Below the pieces are notes generated by a model, which was not told the DNA's origin, did not search any database, and saw only the letters and a list, made by a program, of their open reading frames with translations. Positions 44,651-53,792 of a stretch of DNA of 64,000 nucleotides are shown in pieces. Position numbers and translations under genes: made by a program. Position 1 is the first letter of the stretch. Each line of letters opens with the position of its first letter. The stretch spans positions 744,001-808,000 of the forward strand of contig CAWBZG010000002.1 in assembly GCA_963793245.1 (NCBI GenBank). Reading direction: 5' to 3'. The stretch is from CAXBBB01 sp963793245. Its GTDB lineage: Bacteria; Bacteroidota; Rhodothermia; Rhodothermales; BA12.

Positions 44651-47440
44651 ATGCGTCTTTCCGCCCTCCTGCTCGTCGCGCTACTTGGTGCTGTTCTCAC
44701 TCCTAGCGCGTCGGCCCAGCGGCATGACGTGACCGGCAGCGTGGCCGATTCCGTGGGCGTTCCGCTCCCGGGCGCGACCGTCGTCCTGTTGCAGCGCACC
44801 GACTCGTCCATCGTCAGCTTCGCCGCGTCGGATGCCGAAGGAGCGTTTCGCATCCGACGGGCGCCGCAGGGTAGCTACCTGATCCAGATTGCGTTCGTCG
44901 GTTTTGCGACCTACTCGGACTCGGTCGACGTAGCCGACGCTGACCTCGATCTGGGCCAGATACAGTTGAAAGTCGAGGAGCAGATGTTGGGCGATTTGGT
45001 GATCTCGGCGGATCGGACACCGCTCGTCCTGCGTGGCGACACGCTCGATTTCAGCGCCGCTGCATTCGGGACGCCTGCCGGTGCGTCTGTCGAAGACCTG
45101 CTGAGGCGCTTGCCCGGAATGGAAGTCGACCGAGAGGGGAACGTCCAGGCCCAAGGCGAGACGGTGCGAAGGGTGCTGGTCGACGGCAAAGAGTTTTTCG
45201 GATCGGACCCCACCATCGCTACTCGCAACCTCCCCGCCGACGCCGTCGACCGGGTGCAGGTGTACGACAAGCAGTCGGAGGCCGCCGAGTTCACCGGAGT
45301 CGCCGATGGCAACGAAGAGCGGACGATCAACATCGCGCTCAAACCTGAACGGCGTGTGGGCGGCTTCGGCAAAGTCAGCGGAGCCGTCGGCGGTTCGTCG
45401 GAAGGAGGAGGACTGGGCGACGAGATGCGCTACGACGCCGATGCGTCGATCAACCGCTTCTGGGGAACAACGCGACTCTCGATACTGGCGGGTGCCAACA
45501 ACATCAACGGTTCGGCCTACGGACCGAGCCAGTTCCCCGAACTGGCCGCGCTGGCTCGGGGAGGAGCCGTCTTCTTTGGTGGCGCGCCCAACTTCGGCGG
45601 CGGCGCGTCCGACGGATTTACGTCGTCGGCGTCGGGGGGCATCAACCTATCGCGCGAAACGGGCAAGACGGAGTTCGACGGTAGTTACTACGCGTCGTAC
45701 AAGGACTCCGAGCGCGATCGCCGCACGTTGCAGCAGCGAATCCTCGGAGAGGGCCAATCGGCTGATCTCGACATCCAATCGGACCAATCGTCCGACGCCT
45801 ACGCTCACACGCTCAACCTCGACGTAGAACACGAGTTTTCCGATGGACACGACGTCCGCTTCCGATCCGAAGGCTACTACGGCGCATCAGATGGACTTAT
45901 CTCCGACGCCCGCCTGACCGACTCGCCTTCCAACGACACGCGAAACGAACGCAACGCGCGGACCACGTCCGACGGCGACGAGTGGCGCGGTGAGGGAAGT
46001 CTGACCTACCGCCGCCGCTTTGCAGGCGAGCGCAGCATCGTCGCGACACTTCGCGGAAACCGCACCGATGCGGGCAGCCTGGAAGACGTGACGTCGACCG
46101 ACCGCTTTTTCTCACGCGACACGCTGTTGACCGTGACTGAAATCGCGCGGCTCGAAGACGAGGCGACTGTTTCGTCCAGTGCGTCGGCCCGCCTGCTCGC
46201 GACCCAACCGCTCCCCGGCGTCGGACGCGCGCTCCAACTCGACGGATCGTTCAGCCGCAACTCAAACGACCGCGACCGCAGGGTCGACGACATCGCTGGT
46301 GGCACGACGGTTCTCAACACGCGCCTGAGCCAGGATTTCGAGCAGACCATCGACAAGGCTACGGTAGGCCTCACGTACCGCGACAACGGCGAAGGAAGCC
46401 GCGAAGACCGCTCGTTCAACCTCAACGTCGACGTGCAGACGACGTGGCTTCAGGGCGAAACCGTCGGCGTCGGCGGGCCGGTAGATCGGCGGTTCGTGCA
46501 GGTGCTTCCGTCCCTTCGCTACGATCAGCCGTTGGGAACGGGGCGGCGCGTGTCGTTCCGCTACAACACGTCGACGAGAGAACCGTCGGTGCGGCAGTTG
46601 CAGCGCGTCCCGGACGATCGCGATCCGCTCAACGTTTACGTCGGCAACCCCGACCTGGACCCCAGCTACGAGCACTCGGTCTCGGCCAACTACTTCCACT
46701 TCGACTCGTTCGCGTTCACCAACCTGTTCGCTTTTGTCCGCGCCTCGTACACGCCGACGGCTATCTCCACGTCGCGCATCGTAGACGAGCGGTTTCGGCA
46801 GACGACCACGCCCGTCAACGTCGGCGGCGAGTGGAATCTGTCGGCCAACGTGAACCACGGGCGTCCGATTCGTCCGTTGGGCGTCAAGGTGCAGCTTTCG
46901 GGTAGCGTGTCGTATCGCCGTGCGACCGAACTGCTCAACGGCGACGAAAACCGCTCGGACCTGACGAACACCTCGCTCGACTTCCGCATCGAGAACCGAC
47001 GCAAAACCGTCCTCGACGCCCGCATCGGCGCGCGGGTCGGATACAACACGTCGGCCTACGAACTCAGTCCGCAGTTCGACCGCGACTATCTCACTCGGAC
47101 GTTCTACACCGAAGCGAGCATCGAGATGGGCAAGGGCTGGCGTGCCGAGTCGTCGCTCGACTTCGAACTCTACCCCGACGACGTGTTCGGCGACGCGCAG
47201 CAAGTCCCGCTCTGGAACGCCCAACTCAGCTACGACGCGACGCGCAAAGTCCGCGTCGAACTGTCAGCGCGCGACCTGCTCAATCAGGGTCTGGGCGTGT
47301 CGTATTCGGATACCGGATCGTTCGTTCAGGAAGAGCGCGTGTCGTCGCTGGGCCGCTACGTGCTGCTCAAGTTGACATACGATCTGGGAGCGGGAACGGG
47401 CGCATCGGGCGGACCACCGCCGCCGCCAGGACGACGGTAG
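44651..47440 (+). CDS. TonB-dependent receptor-like outer membrane beta-barrel protein
   Basis: 929 residues with signal peptide (MRLSALLLVALLGAVLTPSASA), an N-terminal CarboxypepD_reg-like domain (residues about 23-105), a plug region (LRRLPGMEVDREGNVQAQGE, VRRVLVDGKEFFG) and a large barrel of beta strands to the C-terminus, which ends YDLGAGTGASGG plus a proline/arginine tail. The plug/barrel shape fits the outer-membrane protein beta-barrel family found beside GLPGLI genes. Substrate unknown. No SusD-like partner is adjacent. Confidence 0.88.
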   Translation: MRLSALLLVALLGAVLTPSASAQRHDVTGSVADSVGVPLPGATVVLLQRTDSSIVSFAASDAEGAFRIRRAPQGSYLIQIAFVGFATYSDSVDVADADLDLGQIQLKVEEQMLGDLVISADRTPLVLRGDTLDFSAAAFGTPAGASVEDLLRRLPGMEVDREGNVQAQGETVRRVLVDGKEFFGSDPTIATRNLPADAVDRVQVYDKQSEAAEFTGVADGNEERTINIALKPERRVGGFGKVSGAVGGSSEGGGLGDEMRYDADASINRFWGTTRLSILAGANNINGSAYGPSQFPELAALARGGAVFFGGAPNFGGGASDGFTSSASGGINLSRETGKTEFDGSYYASYKDSERDRRTLQQRILGEGQSADLDIQSDQSSDAYAHTLNLDVEHEFSDGHDVRFRSEGYYGASDGLISDARLTDSPSNDTRNERNARTTSDGDEWRGEGSLTYRRRFAGERSIVATLRGNRTDAGSLEDVTSTDRFFSRDTLLTVTEIARLEDEATVSSSASARLLATQPLPGVGRALQLDGSFSRNSNDRDRRVDDIAGGTTVLNTRLSQDFEQTIDKATVGLTYRDNGEGSREDRSFNLNVDVQTTWLQGETVGVGGPVDRRFVQVLPSLRYDQPLGTGRRVSFRYNTSTREPSVRQLQRVPDDRDPLNVYVGNPDLDPSYEHSVSANYFHFDSFAFTNLFAFVRASYTPTAISTSRIVDERFRQTTTPVNVGGEWNLSANVNHGRPIRPLGVKVQLSGSVSYRRATELLNGDENRSDLTNTSLDFRIENRRKTVLDARIGARVGYNTSAYELSPQFDRDYLTRTFYTEASIEMGKGWRAESSLDFELYPDDVFGDAQQVPLWNAQLSYDATRKVRVELSARDLLNQGLGVSYSDTGSFVQEERVSSLGRYVLLKLTYDLGAGTGASGGPPPPPGRR

Positions 47441-47566
47441 ATCGGGGCGCGCACGTTCGACGGTGAATCCGGGGCGACACAGCCTTGTGCCGTCGCCGAC
47501 CAATCTTTCGCAATGGACGAGCGGGGCGGCGGCTATTTTAGCCGGTCTCCACACCCCACGCGATCC

Positions 47567-47965
47567 ATGCCTCGTCTGCTGTCCCTTGTTCTGCTCTTCC
47601 TCGTCGTTTCCGGTTGTGCCGAAGAGACGTTCGACACCTACCAGACGCGTGGCGAGGTCGTCGCGCTCAAGCCTGAGATGGATGCCGTAACGCTTTTCCA
47701 CGAGGACGTGCCGGGCTTCATGGACTCGATGCAGATGGACTTCTCGCTGGACAACGTCGACGACATGTCTGGCCTGACGCCCGGCGATCTGGTCACGTTT
47801 ACGATCTACATCAGCCAGGAAGACGGCGCCACGACCGTCCGCGATCTGGAAAAGCTGCCCGAGACGACGCGCCTCGACCTCGACAAGCCGCTGCCGCCCG
47901 CTCTGCCTGATAGTTTGGTGCTCGACAGCCTGCGCGCCGACTCACTTCAGATGCTGGATCAGTGA
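47567..47965 (+). CDS. CusF-like copper-binding lipoprotein
   Basis: 132 residues with lipoprotein signal MPRLLSLVLLFLVVSGCAEE (Cys17). The mature domain TRGEVVALKPEMDAVTLFHE ... GFMDSMQMDFSLD ... LTPGDLVTFTIYIS matches the CusF/copper-chaperone fold, with likely Cu ligands His in LFHED and Met in MDSMQM. It would bind periplasmic Cu(I). The stop overlaps the GTG of the next gene by 4 bases, an unusual pairing with an alcohol-dehydrogenase-like enzyme. No copper exporter is adjacent. Confidence 0.8.
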   Translation: MPRLLSLVLLFLVVSGCAEETFDTYQTRGEVVALKPEMDAVTLFHEDVPGFMDSMQMDFSLDNVDDMSGLTPGDLVTFTIYISQEDGATTVRDLEKLPETTRLDLDKPLPPALPDSLVLDSLRADSLQMLDQ

Positions 47966-48972
47966 CGGCTGCAACGACCGGACGCGCCCTCGTTCTCGAA
48001 TCACGCGGAACGCCTGTCTCTCGTGAGGCCGAGTTGCCCGACGGTGGAAGTGTGACTGTTCGCGTCGCCTATTCGAGTCTCAACTACAAGGACGGACTCG
48101 CCGTTACGGGCAAGGCGCCCATCATCCGAGGCGACTTCCCGTTCGTCCCTGGCATCGACCTATCCGGCATAGTCGAGCAGTCGGACGACGACCGCTTCGC
48201 GCCCGGTGACCGGGTGATCGGAACGGGTTGGGGACTGGGAGAAACGCAATGGGGCGGATATGCCGAGCGTGCTAAAGTCGATGCAGCGGGACTCGTCCAC
48301 CTGCCCGACGGACTGAGCCTGCGCGATGCGATGGTCGTCGGCACGGCAGGGTTTACGGCGATGCTGTCCGTCTTGGCGATTGAGGACGGTGGCGTGTCAC
48401 CCGATGCACGCCTGCCGATCGCTGTCAGCGGGGCGACCGGAGGCGTCGGTAGCATGGCGGTGGCACTGCTCGCGGGGCGCGGCTACAGCGTCACGGCAGC
48501 AACCGGAAAAGCCGACATGGGCGACTATCTGCGCGAACTGGGAGCGACCGTCGTCGTCGACCGCCACGCGTGGAGCGATGGGGCCAAACGTCCGCTCGAT
48601 TCAGCCGCGTTCGCCGGAGCCGTCGACGCCGTCGGCAGCACGACGCTCGCGCACTTGCTCAGCCGGGTCGACCGGCACGGCATCGTCGCGGCCTGCGGGC
48701 TGGCTGCCGGGTCGGATCTCGCAACGACTGTAATGCCTTTTATCCTGCGCGGCGTCCGCTTGCAGGGCATCGACTCGAACACGTGTCCGCTCGCGTTGCG
48801 CAACCGTGCGTGGGCCGCGTTAGCTGCTGAACTCGACGCCTCGAAACTCCAGTCACTCACGACCGAAATCGACCTGGAAGACGTGATTGAGTGGGCCGAG
48901 CGCATCCTCCGTAGCGAAGTGCGCGGGCGCGTCGTGGTGCGAGTTGGAGGAGAGGCCGGGCAGTCCCGATAA
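47962..48972 (+). CDS. acuI: MDR oxidoreductase of the AcuI/YhdH acrylyl-CoA reductase type
   Basis: 336-residue zinc-free medium-chain reductase with GTG start overlapping the preceding stop (GTGA). Landmarks are SSLNYKDGLAVTGKAPIIR, FVPGIDLSGIVEQSDD, WGLGETQWGGYAERAKVDA and the NADPH motif AVSGATGGVGSMAVALL. AcuI/YhdH enzymes reduce acryloyl-CoA or quinones and protect against 3-hydroxypropionate and DMSP-derived acrylate. The copper-lipoprotein coupling may reflect only gene packing. Confidence 0.9.
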   Translation: MTAATTGRALVLESRGTPVSREAELPDGGSVTVRVAYSSLNYKDGLAVTGKAPIIRGDFPFVPGIDLSGIVEQSDDDRFAPGDRVIGTGWGLGETQWGGYAERAKVDAAGLVHLPDGLSLRDAMVVGTAGFTAMLSVLAIEDGGVSPDARLPIAVSGATGGVGSMAVALLAGRGYSVTAATGKADMGDYLRELGATVVVDRHAWSDGAKRPLDSAAFAGAVDAVGSTTLAHLLSRVDRHGIVAACGLAAGSDLATTVMPFILRGVRLQGIDSNTCPLALRNRAWAALAAELDASKLQSLTTEIDLEDVIEWAERILRSEVRGRVVVRVGGEAGQSR

Positions 48973-49002
48973 GCCGTTCCGCACATCAACACGCTACCGA
49001 TT

Positions 49003-49824
49003 ATGCACGACACCGACCTCATCCGCACCGTCGAGAGCGGCGGATCACGCGTCGACGTTTCGTTGGCTGGTGGGCACGCTACGTCCTGGATTCCGGCTAA
49101 CGGTAGCGAGGTGTTGTTTCTGAGTCGCAGAGCCGTCGTCGCGTCGGGCAGTTCGATCCGAGGCGGTATTCCGGTCATCTTTCCGCAGTTCGCCGATCTG
49201 GGACCGCTGCCCAAGCACGGATTCGCACGCACGGCGATGTGGCACGTCGCTGAACCCGAGTCGGGCGATGCGCTCACCCTGCATCTCCACGACGACGAGC
49301 GGACACGCGGCATCTGGCCACATCGCTTTCTGCTGTCGCTCGGAGTCTCCGTCGAAGCCGACCGGCTGCGTATTGCGTTGCGCGTCCGAAACGAGGACGA
49401 CACAGCCTTCCACTTTACGTGCGCACTCCACACCTACCTGCGCGTCGGCGACATCGGCAATGTGTCGGTCGACGGGCTGCAAGGTGTCCGTTTCCGCGAC
49501 AAGACGGCGGATGGCCGCTACGCCGAACACGGCTCCGCACTTCGCATCAGCAGTCCGGTCGACTCCGTCTACGAGCACGCGCCGGACGTGGTGACGATTC
49601 GTGACGATAGAAACGCGCGCCTCATTGACGTGCGCAAGAGCGGGTTCGCGGACACCGTCGTGTGGAATCCGTGGCACCAGGGCGCAGCAGCCATCTCGGA
49701 CATGGACGACGAGGAATACCGCCAGATGTTGTGCGTCGAGGCAGCACAGGTCGTCGAGCCGATTCGGTTGGCGCCGGGCGAGCGGTGGGAGGGCACGCAA
49801 GAGATCATAGTCCGCGCCGCGTGA
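49003..49824 (+). CDS. D-hexose-6-phosphate mutarotase (YeaD-like)
   Basis: Aldose 1-epimerase superfamily enzyme that interconverts alpha/beta anomers of hexose 6-phosphates. 273 residues starting MHDTDLIRTVESGG. The active-site His sits in LGPLPKHGFARTAMW and the catalytic Glu in EEYRQMLCVEAAQVVEP, the YeaD hallmarks; GGIPVIFPQFADLG precedes them. The gene stands in a run of plus-strand housekeeping genes, 30 bases after acuI. Confidence 0.9.
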   Translation: MHDTDLIRTVESGGSRVDVSLAGGHATSWIPANGSEVLFLSRRAVVASGSSIRGGIPVIFPQFADLGPLPKHGFARTAMWHVAEPESGDALTLHLHDDERTRGIWPHRFLLSLGVSVEADRLRIALRVRNEDDTAFHFTCALHTYLRVGDIGNVSVDGLQGVRFRDKTADGRYAEHGSALRISSPVDSVYEHAPDVVTIRDDRNARLIDVRKSGFADTVVWNPWHQGAAAISDMDDEEYRQMLCVEAAQVVEPIRLAPGERWEGTQEIIVRAA

Positions 49825-49876
49825 GGGCTTCACCGGACGCTCAGAAACAGCGTCTCGCACGCGCGGTTTGTCCCCT

Positions 49877-50446
49877 ATGACTGCACCCATCGCGCCCTCT
49901 CACGCCGTCAGTTGGACCGCCCGTCTGCTGTGGCTCGCCCCGCTGATGCTGCTCGTCTACGGGCTGTTTCTGCTCAAAGCGCCCCTCGATCTGACGCGCA
50001 CGTTCAATGAGGGAACGCCGCTGATGGCCGAGGTGCTGCACGTCGAAACGTCGGGCCGAAAGGACGTGACCTACGACTACGCCGACCTCGCCTTCACACT
50101 GCCCGATGGTACGCGGCATATCGAGCGCAACCTGTCGCTGCCGCACACCGTCGCCCCGTTCCTTGTTGGCACCGACTCGATCCCCGTTCGCGTGCTGATG
50201 GGGTCGTCGCGGCAGGTGATCATCGACCAGTCGGTGACCGTCGAACGAGCAGGACGGGGGGTGACCGAGATGGAGACGCACGAGATTCCCGTCGTCCGCA
50301 CGCAGATCCGCATCGCGTGGGTGAGCGCTGCCGTCTGCCTCATATCGGCGCTGCTGCTGTCGCTGGCTGTGTGGTGGTGGAACCGCTACCTCGCCCGCTA
50401 CGGCGATCCCGCCGACCGCGCTCCCGAAGTCGCCGTCCAATCGTGA
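49877..50446 (+). CDS. Two-TM membrane protein (DUF3592-like)
   Basis: 189 residues with a hydrophobic segment at about 13-35 (WLAPLMLLVYGLFLLKAP) and another near 150-170 (AAVCLISALLLSLAVWWW). The region between resembles DUF3592-type extracytoplasmic domains (AEVLHVETSGRKDVTYDYA). The function is unknown. Its stop overlaps the GTG of the inositol-phosphatase gene (GTGA), so both are probably co-translated. I use the ATG at 49877. Confidence 0.65.
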   Translation: MTAPIAPSHAVSWTARLLWLAPLMLLVYGLFLLKAPLDLTRTFNEGTPLMAEVLHVETSGRKDVTYDYADLAFTLPDGTRHIERNLSLPHTVAPFLVGTDSIPVRVLMGSSRQVIIDQSVTVERAGRGVTEMETHEIPVVRTQIRIAWVSAAVCLISALLLSLAVWWWNRYLARYGDPADRAPEVAVQS

Positions 50447-51273
50447 CGCGGCTGGACGCGCAGGCGCTGGCCGATGCGCGTAAACGAGCCGAGCGTGCGG
50501 CGCTGGCTGGCGGCGCGGTGATTCGCAGTTTCGAGTCGCGCCGATCCGACTTGCAGGTCGAGGAAAAGGGCACCAACGAACTCGTGACGCAGGTCGACGT
50601 GGCGGCGCAGCGGGCGATTGTGGCGTCGCTCCAGGGAGCGGTCGTTGGCGCGGACTTTCTGGGCGAGGAAGAAGAGTTGGGCGAAGGTGAGCAGCCCGCT
50701 CTGTGCTGGATCATCGACCCGCTCGACGGCACGACCAACTTCACGCACGGTATCCCGCCGTGGGCCGTCAGCATCGCGCTCGTCGAAGGAGGTCGCCCCG
50801 TCGCCGGAGCCGTTCTCGACGTGACGACGGGCGAGTTGTTCAGCGCCGCGCGCGGTCAGGGACTCACGGCCAACGGACAACCCGCCCATGTCAGCCAAAC
50901 CGCGACCCTCGCCGACAGCCTGATCTCGACCGGTTTTCCCTACCGCGACCAGCGCTACGTCGACGCATATATCGATGTCCTCACGTCGCTGATGGCCGGA
51001 ACGCGCGGCGTCCGCCGACATGGAGCCGCCGCCGTCGACCTTGCGTGGACCGCCTGTGGGCGCTTCGACGGCTTCTTCGAGATCAACCTCAGCCCGTGGG
51101 ATGTGGCCGCCGGAGTGCTGCTCATCGAAGAGGGTGGAGGCATCACGACCGACTTTAGAGGCGAAGCCGATCCCGTTTTTCGCCCACACGTCGTCGCTGC
51201 CAACCCGTCGCTGCACGCCGACTTGCTGCGCGCGACCGAGCCGCTACGCGCGTCGCAAGACTTGTTCGATTGA
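50443..51273 (+). CDS. Inositol monophosphatase family protein
   Basis: 276-residue Mg2+-dependent phosphatase with GTG start. The metal-binding motifs are WIIDPLDGTTNFTHGIP and WDVAAGVLLIEEGGG, plus GADFLGEEEE. It dephosphorylates inositol 1-phosphate, fructose-1,6-bisphosphate or related compounds; SuhB-like, CysQ-like and FBPase-like members cannot be separated here. It is translationally coupled to the preceding DUF3592-like gene and followed by an ACCTG palindrome. Confidence 0.92.
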   Translation: MTRLDAQALADARKRAERAALAGGAVIRSFESRRSDLQVEEKGTNELVTQVDVAAQRAIVASLQGAVVGADFLGEEEELGEGEQPALCWIIDPLDGTTNFTHGIPPWAVSIALVEGGRPVAGAVLDVTTGELFSAARGQGLTANGQPAHVSQTATLADSLISTGFPYRDQRYVDAYIDVLTSLMAGTRGVRRHGAAAVDLAWTACGRFDGFFEINLSPWDVAAGVLLIEEGGGITTDFRGEADPVFRPHVVAANPSLHADLLRATEPLRASQDLFD

Positions 51274-51283
51274 CGAAATTGGA

Positions 51284-51315
51284 AACCTGGCAGGTCCAAC
51301 CGGACCTGCCAGGTT
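51284..51315. repeat. ACCTG-palindrome repeat, perfect paired copy
   Basis: AACCTGGCAGGTCC (51284-51297) and GGACCTGCCAGGTT (51302-51315) form a perfect 14-bp inverted repeat with a 4-base loop, 10 bases after the IMPase stop. A terminator function is possible although there is no T-tract. Confidence 0.8.
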
Positions 51316-51383
51316 CGCGCAGGCCATAGCGCCTACCCGCCTGGAAGCGGTACCTTTACGCCTCACCCACTCGCACTTTCGAC

Positions 51384-52208
51384 ATGGCAGGACTTCTCGA
51401 CGGCAAAACAGGCATCATCACCGGCGCATTGCTGCCGAGCAGCATCTCGTGGAAGATCGCCGAGGCTGCGCACCGCGAGGGCGCGCGCTTCATCATCACC
51501 AACGCGCCCGTCGCCCGTAAGCTGGGGCAGGTCGACGAACTGGCCGAAGCGACGGGCGCCGAAATCGTCTGGGCCGACGCGACGAGCGACGAAGACATCG
51601 ATGCGCTCTACGCCGTTGCGACGGAGAAGTACGGCAAAATCGACTTCCTCGTCCACTCCATCGGAATGGGCATGAACGTCCGCAAGAACCGCGAATACGA
51701 GGACCTGAAGTACGATTGGTATCACAAGACGCTCGACATCTCGGCGATCTCACTGCACCGCATGATCTCGCGCGCGCTTCAGGCCGATGTGTTCAACGAT
51801 CAGGCATCCGTCCTCGCGCTCAGCTACATCGGCGCGCAGCGCGTGTTCAGCAAGTACAGCGAGATGGGCGACGCCAAGGCGCTGCTCGAATCCATCGTTC
51901 GCTCGTTCGGCTACCGGCTGGGCAAACGCGGCATCCGCATCAACTCAATCTCGCAGTCGCCTACCAAAACGTCGGCGGGCAGCGGTATTAGCGGCTTCGA
52001 CGCGATGTACGACTTCGCCGAACGTCTCTCGCCGCTGGGCAACGCCGATGCCGAAAGCTGCGCCGACTACACCGTGGCGATGATGTCTGACCTGACGCGC
52101 ATGGTGACGATGCAAAATCTCTACCACGACGGCGGCTTCTCGGCGATGGGCATCTCGGACGCTCTGGTCCACGACCTGAACTCGATCAACGAGAAGGAAT
52201 CGGCGTGA
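51384..52208 (+). CDS. fabI: Enoyl-[acyl-carrier-protein] reductase FabI
   Basis: NADH-dependent last step of fatty acid elongation. 274 residues, start MAGLLDGKTGIITGALLPSS. The FabI catalytic pair Tyr158 and Lys165 is in YSEMGDAKALLE (Tyr-x6-Lys). Also typical are VHSIGMGMN (Gly93 region), RINSISQSPTKTSAGSG and VTMQNLYHDGGFSAMG. Isoforms FabK/FabL are excluded by the motif spacing. Confidence 0.93.
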   Translation: MAGLLDGKTGIITGALLPSSISWKIAEAAHREGARFIITNAPVARKLGQVDELAEATGAEIVWADATSDEDIDALYAVATEKYGKIDFLVHSIGMGMNVRKNREYEDLKYDWYHKTLDISAISLHRMISRALQADVFNDQASVLALSYIGAQRVFSKYSEMGDAKALLESIVRSFGYRLGKRGIRINSISQSPTKTSAGSGISGFDAMYDFAERLSPLGNADAESCADYTVAMMSDLTRMVTMQNLYHDGGFSAMGISDALVHDLNSINEKESA

Positions 52209-52218
52209 CGTGGACGAT

Positions 52219-52317
52219 ATGCTTCTGAGAGCGCTCGGGATTTGCGCCGTACTTCTGGGTTGTGGACTTATCCTTCGTCTGTACCGCCAATTCCTCGAAC
52301 CTCGTCAGCTTGGCTGA
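52219..52317 (+). CDS. Possible 32-residue single-TM small protein
   Basis: ATG at 52219 (GTG three codons earlier) encodes MLLRALGICAVLLGCGLILR and then YRQFLEPRQLG before TGA. The hydrophobic helix and position just after fabI are suggestive, but no homologue is known to me, so it may be noise. The remaining stretch to panC (52318-52439) holds nothing recognisable. Confidence 0.3.
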   Translation: MLLRALGICAVLLGCGLILRLYRQFLEPRQLG

Positions 52318-52439
52318 AACGCTCTGAGTCTGAAGAGGAAAACGCTGATGACCGCTCTGGATATCGCAAGAGGATGTATGCCTCTGCCTTCACTCTGGTG
52401 ACCTTGAGATTTCTACTTGCGTTTGTCTAACTCATCACT

Positions 52440-53309
52440 ATGCGTATCCACACGACGACCGCCGCCATGACAGCGGAAGCCGACCTCGCGCGGCGCGCGG
52501 GGCACCGGCTGGCACTCGTGCCGACGATGGGCGCGCTGCACGATGGGCACCTGTCGCTGGTCGAGCAGGCGCGGTCGGCGGGGACACACGTGACGGTGTC
52601 CATCTTCGTCAACCCGACGCAGTTCGCTCCGGGCGAGGATTTCGACCGCTACCCGCGCGAACTCGCCGCCGACGTGGAGAAGCTGAAGGCAGTGGGAGGC
52701 GTCGACGCGGTCTTTGCTCCAACCGTGGACGAAATGTATCCGCTGGGATCGGATGAGCAGATCGCGGTCGACGTGGGGAGTTTGGGCGATCAGTTGTGCG
52801 GGCCGCATCGCCCCGGCCACTTTACGGGTGTGGCGACGGTCGTCAGCAAACTGCTCCACGTGTGCCGACCTCATTTCGCGGCGTTCGGCTTGAAAGACGC
52901 GCAGCAGTTTTTCATCCTCAGGCGGATGGTCAAAGCGCAACTGATGGGCGTCGACTTGCTGCCCGTTCCGACGATGCGCGAAACCGACGGGCTGGCGATG
53001 TCGAGCCGCAACGGGTTCCTCGACGCCGACGCGCGTGCTCAGGCACCCGTCATCTACGAAGCGCTCATGGCCGCTCGCCGCGAGATCGAGCGCGACGAAG
53101 ACGAGCCGCGCGCCATCGAAGCACGCTTGGCCGCACGCATCGACATGACGCCGATGGGACGCGTGCAGTACGCCCAAGTCGTTACGCTGCCCGACCTGCA
53201 ACCTGCAACCGATCTTCGCGCGGGACAGCGGCTCCTCGTCGCCGTTGCCGCGTACTTTGGCGACACCCGTCTCATCGACAACGTAATCGTCGAAGTGCCG
53301 ACCCCTTGA
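52440..53309 (+). CDS. panC: Pantothenate synthetase
   Basis: Condenses pantoate and beta-alanine using ATP to make pantothenate, a CoA precursor. 289 residues starting MRIHTTTAAMTAEADLARRA. Nucleotide-binding motif VPTMGALHDGHLSLV, then SIFVNPTQFAPGEDFDRYPR, GPHRPGHFTGVATVVSKLLH and REDGLAMSSRNG-type KMSKS-like segment (here RETDGLAMSSRNGFL). The next gene panD supplies beta-alanine and lies 46 bases downstream. Confidence 0.95.
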   Translation: MRIHTTTAAMTAEADLARRAGHRLALVPTMGALHDGHLSLVEQARSAGTHVTVSIFVNPTQFAPGEDFDRYPRELAADVEKLKAVGGVDAVFAPTVDEMYPLGSDEQIAVDVGSLGDQLCGPHRPGHFTGVATVVSKLLHVCRPHFAAFGLKDAQQFFILRRMVKAQLMGVDLLPVPTMRETDGLAMSSRNGFLDADARAQAPVIYEALMAARREIERDEDEPRAIEARLAARIDMTPMGRVQYAQVVTLPDLQPATDLRAGQRLLVAVAAYFGDTRLIDNVIVEVPTP

Positions 53310-53355
53310 GCGTGATTCTGCGTCGGGAAAGCGCTTCTGGCGCCTCCACCGAACT

Positions 53356-53778
53356 ATGACCGTCACGCTGTTCAAAGGCAAACTCCACCGCCTGCGCGTC
53401 ACCGAAGCCGACCTCTACTACGAGGGTTCGATAACTATCGACGCCGACCTGCTCGACGCCGCCAAACTGCTCCCGTTCGAGCGCGTCCAGGTGCTCAACG
53501 TCGCCAATGGCGCTCGGATGGAGACCTACACGATCCCGGCCCCGCGTGGAAGCCGCGTCGTCTGCATGAACGGCCCCGCCGCTCGCAACGTGGCCGTGGG
53601 CGATCAGGTGATCGTGATAGCCTACGCCGATATGACGCCCGACGAAGCCCAGTCGCACGAGCCGCGCGTCGTCCTGGTCGACGAGCAAAACAACCCGACG
53701 CACGTCTACGACCTCGACCCCAACGCCGAGCCGAAGTACATCGGCCGCTACGACGCCGTCGCCTCCAACGCGGTCTGA
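53356..53778 (+). CDS. panD: Aspartate 1-decarboxylase
   Basis: Pyruvoyl enzyme that makes beta-alanine from aspartate. 140 residues beginning MTVTLFKGKLHRLRVTEADL. Self-cleavage occurs between Gly24 and Ser25 in YYEGSITID. INDxx-like KLLPFERVQVLNVANGARME and the NGPAARNVAVGDQVIVIAYA region are canonical. With panC it forms a panCD unit; panB is not in this window. Confidence 0.95.
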   Translation: MTVTLFKGKLHRLRVTEADLYYEGSITIDADLLDAAKLLPFERVQVLNVANGARMETYTIPAPRGSRVVCMNGPAARNVAVGDQVIVIAYADMTPDEAQSHEPRVVLVDEQNNPTHVYDLDPNAEPKYIGRYDAVASNAV

Positions 53779-53792
53779 TCGCCAATCCGTAC

